64,000 nucleotides of DNA, from positions 186,001 through 250,000 of the forward strand of contig CAJIZA010000003.1 of NCBI GenBank assembly GCA_905181815.1, written 5' to 3'. The notes beneath the pieces are model-generated. The model made no database searches, had not been told where the DNA came from, and was given only the letters and a program-made list of their open reading frames with translations. Position 1 is the stretch's first letter. The number at the start of each line of letters is the position of its first letter. A program made the translations under genes and the position numbers. Source of the stretch: an uncultured Planktomarina sp. Lineage in GTDB: Bacteria; Pseudomonadota; Alphaproteobacteria; Rhodobacterales; Rhodobacteraceae. Shown in pieces: positions 63,400-64,000 of the stretch.

Positions 63400-64000
63400 A
63401 TGTCTCAATTCAGTAGACGTGGACTTTTAAAAACAGGGGCCGCTGCTGGTGTGATCGCCGCGACAGGTTTGCCAGCGAAGTCGGCTGCAAAACGCGGTGG
63501 AAAGCTGCGCATGGGTTTAAATGGTGCGAACACATCTGACAGCTTCGACGGCCGGACGCATTCGGATCAATTCATGATCCACATGGGTCATGGGACCGTG
63601 TTTGACTGCCTCACAGAGGTGACGGCCTCTGGTGAGCTCGTGGGTGAGTTGGCAGAGAGCTGGGAAGCTAGTTCAGATGCCAAAACATGGACGTTTAACC
63701 TGCGCAAAGGCGTGACGTTCCACAACGGCAAATCCTTTGGTGCGGACGACGTTATCGCATCTTTGAGTATGCACACAGAGGAAGGAGCGAAATCCGCTGC
63801 TAAACCAATCGTGGCTGCCATCACCGAGATGAAGAAAATGAACGACCATCAGATCCAGTTCACTTTGTCGGCCGGTAATGCAGATTTTCCATTCCTGCTC
63901 TCAGATTATCATATTTTGATGTATCCTGCCGGTATGATCGATGAAGCTATCGCTAAGGGCATTGGTACAGGGCTCTACAAAGTGGTCAGTTTTGATCCTG
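63400..64000 (+). CDS. ABC importer substrate-binding protein, family 5 (C-terminus outside window)
   Basis: About 200 residues are visible. They begin with a twin-arginine signal (SRRGLLKTGAAAGVIAATG) and continue as an SBP family 5 protein (HMGHGTVFDCLTEV, LAESWEASSDAKTWTFNLRKG in part, VTFHNGKSFGADDV). An AGGAGAAG site precedes ATG 63400. It is the last gene of the importer; binding-protein genes more often come first. Confidence 0.93.
   Translation, partial: MSQFSRRGLLKTGAAAGVIAATGLPAKSAAKRGGKLRMGLNGANTSDSFDGRTHSDQFMIHMGHGTVFDCLTEVTASGELVGELAESWEASSDAKTWTFNLRKGVTFHNGKSFGADDVIASLSMHTEEGAKSAAKPIVAAITEMKKMNDHQIQFTLSAGNADFPFLLSDYHILMYPAGMIDEAIAKGIGTGLYKVVSFDP

Overview
The window reads as the chromosomal replication-origin region of an alphaproteobacterium of the order Rhodobacterales, probably of the Roseobacter group. 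No species name can be proved from the sequence. The evidence is the divergent regA-senC / regB redox regulon, two exact alphaproteobacterial parS sites inside mnmG and rsmG next to parAB, and the gene order maf-aroE-coaE-dnaQ / origin / hemJ-rho-mnmE-mnmG-rsmG-parA-parB. Base composition is moderate, genes are very tightly packed (many 4-nt ATGA overlaps), and there are no insertion sequences, phage genes, CRISPR arrays, rRNA genes or convincing tRNA genes.

Layout. 1-15.5 kb: redox two-component system (regA partial, senC, regB), a PAS protein, the peptidoglycan-recycling pair amgK-murU with an apparent remnant of tsaE in front, the addB-addA recombination nuclease, trxA, heat-shock protease hslVU and an MFS transporter. 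15.5-21.5 kb: Smr-domain protein, mltA and a Tim44-like protein on the minus strand, fxsA and secB on the plus strand, then dnaQ, coaE and an in-frame maf-aroE fusion transcribed away from the origin. 21.54-21.94 kb: an AT-rich, gene-free segment with DnaA boxes, the oriC candidate. 21.9-29.2 kb: hemJ, rho, mnmE, mnmG, rsmG, parA and parB, all transcribed away from oriC, with the parS sites. 29.2-36 kb: hemW-rdgB-rph, divergent hrcA-grpE, and mutS. 36.3-50.2 kb: maeB, a dead ribokinase, an aminotransferase/sulfotransferase-like pair, argG, ilvA, a Nudix protein, then an hslO-Nudix-cca-ABC exporter-RNA methyltransferase series. 50.2-56 kb: a decaying zone with a dead voltage-gated sodium channel and a dead comF among two L,D-transpeptidases, a CAP-domain lipoprotein, a damaged small secreted protein, hemH and an NDUFAF5-like methyltransferase. 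56-59.4 kb: glutaredoxin, a nitrilase-family amidase, a MarR regulator, ubiG and a proline iminopeptidase. 59.5-64 kb: an oligopeptide/nickel-type ABC importer whose binding-protein gene comes last and runs off the window.

How it fits together. Most genes are core housekeeping: origin licensing and segregation, tRNA modification, proteostasis (HslVU, HrcA/GrpE, Hsp33, SecB), redox control (RegBA, Trx, Grx) and haem synthesis (HemJ, HemH). The points of most interest are the maf-aroE fusion at the origin, the parS site whose centre is the mnmG start codon, and several genes caught while decaying, mostly by in-frame nonsense mutations. I did not find a convincing new multi-gene defence or metabolic system here.
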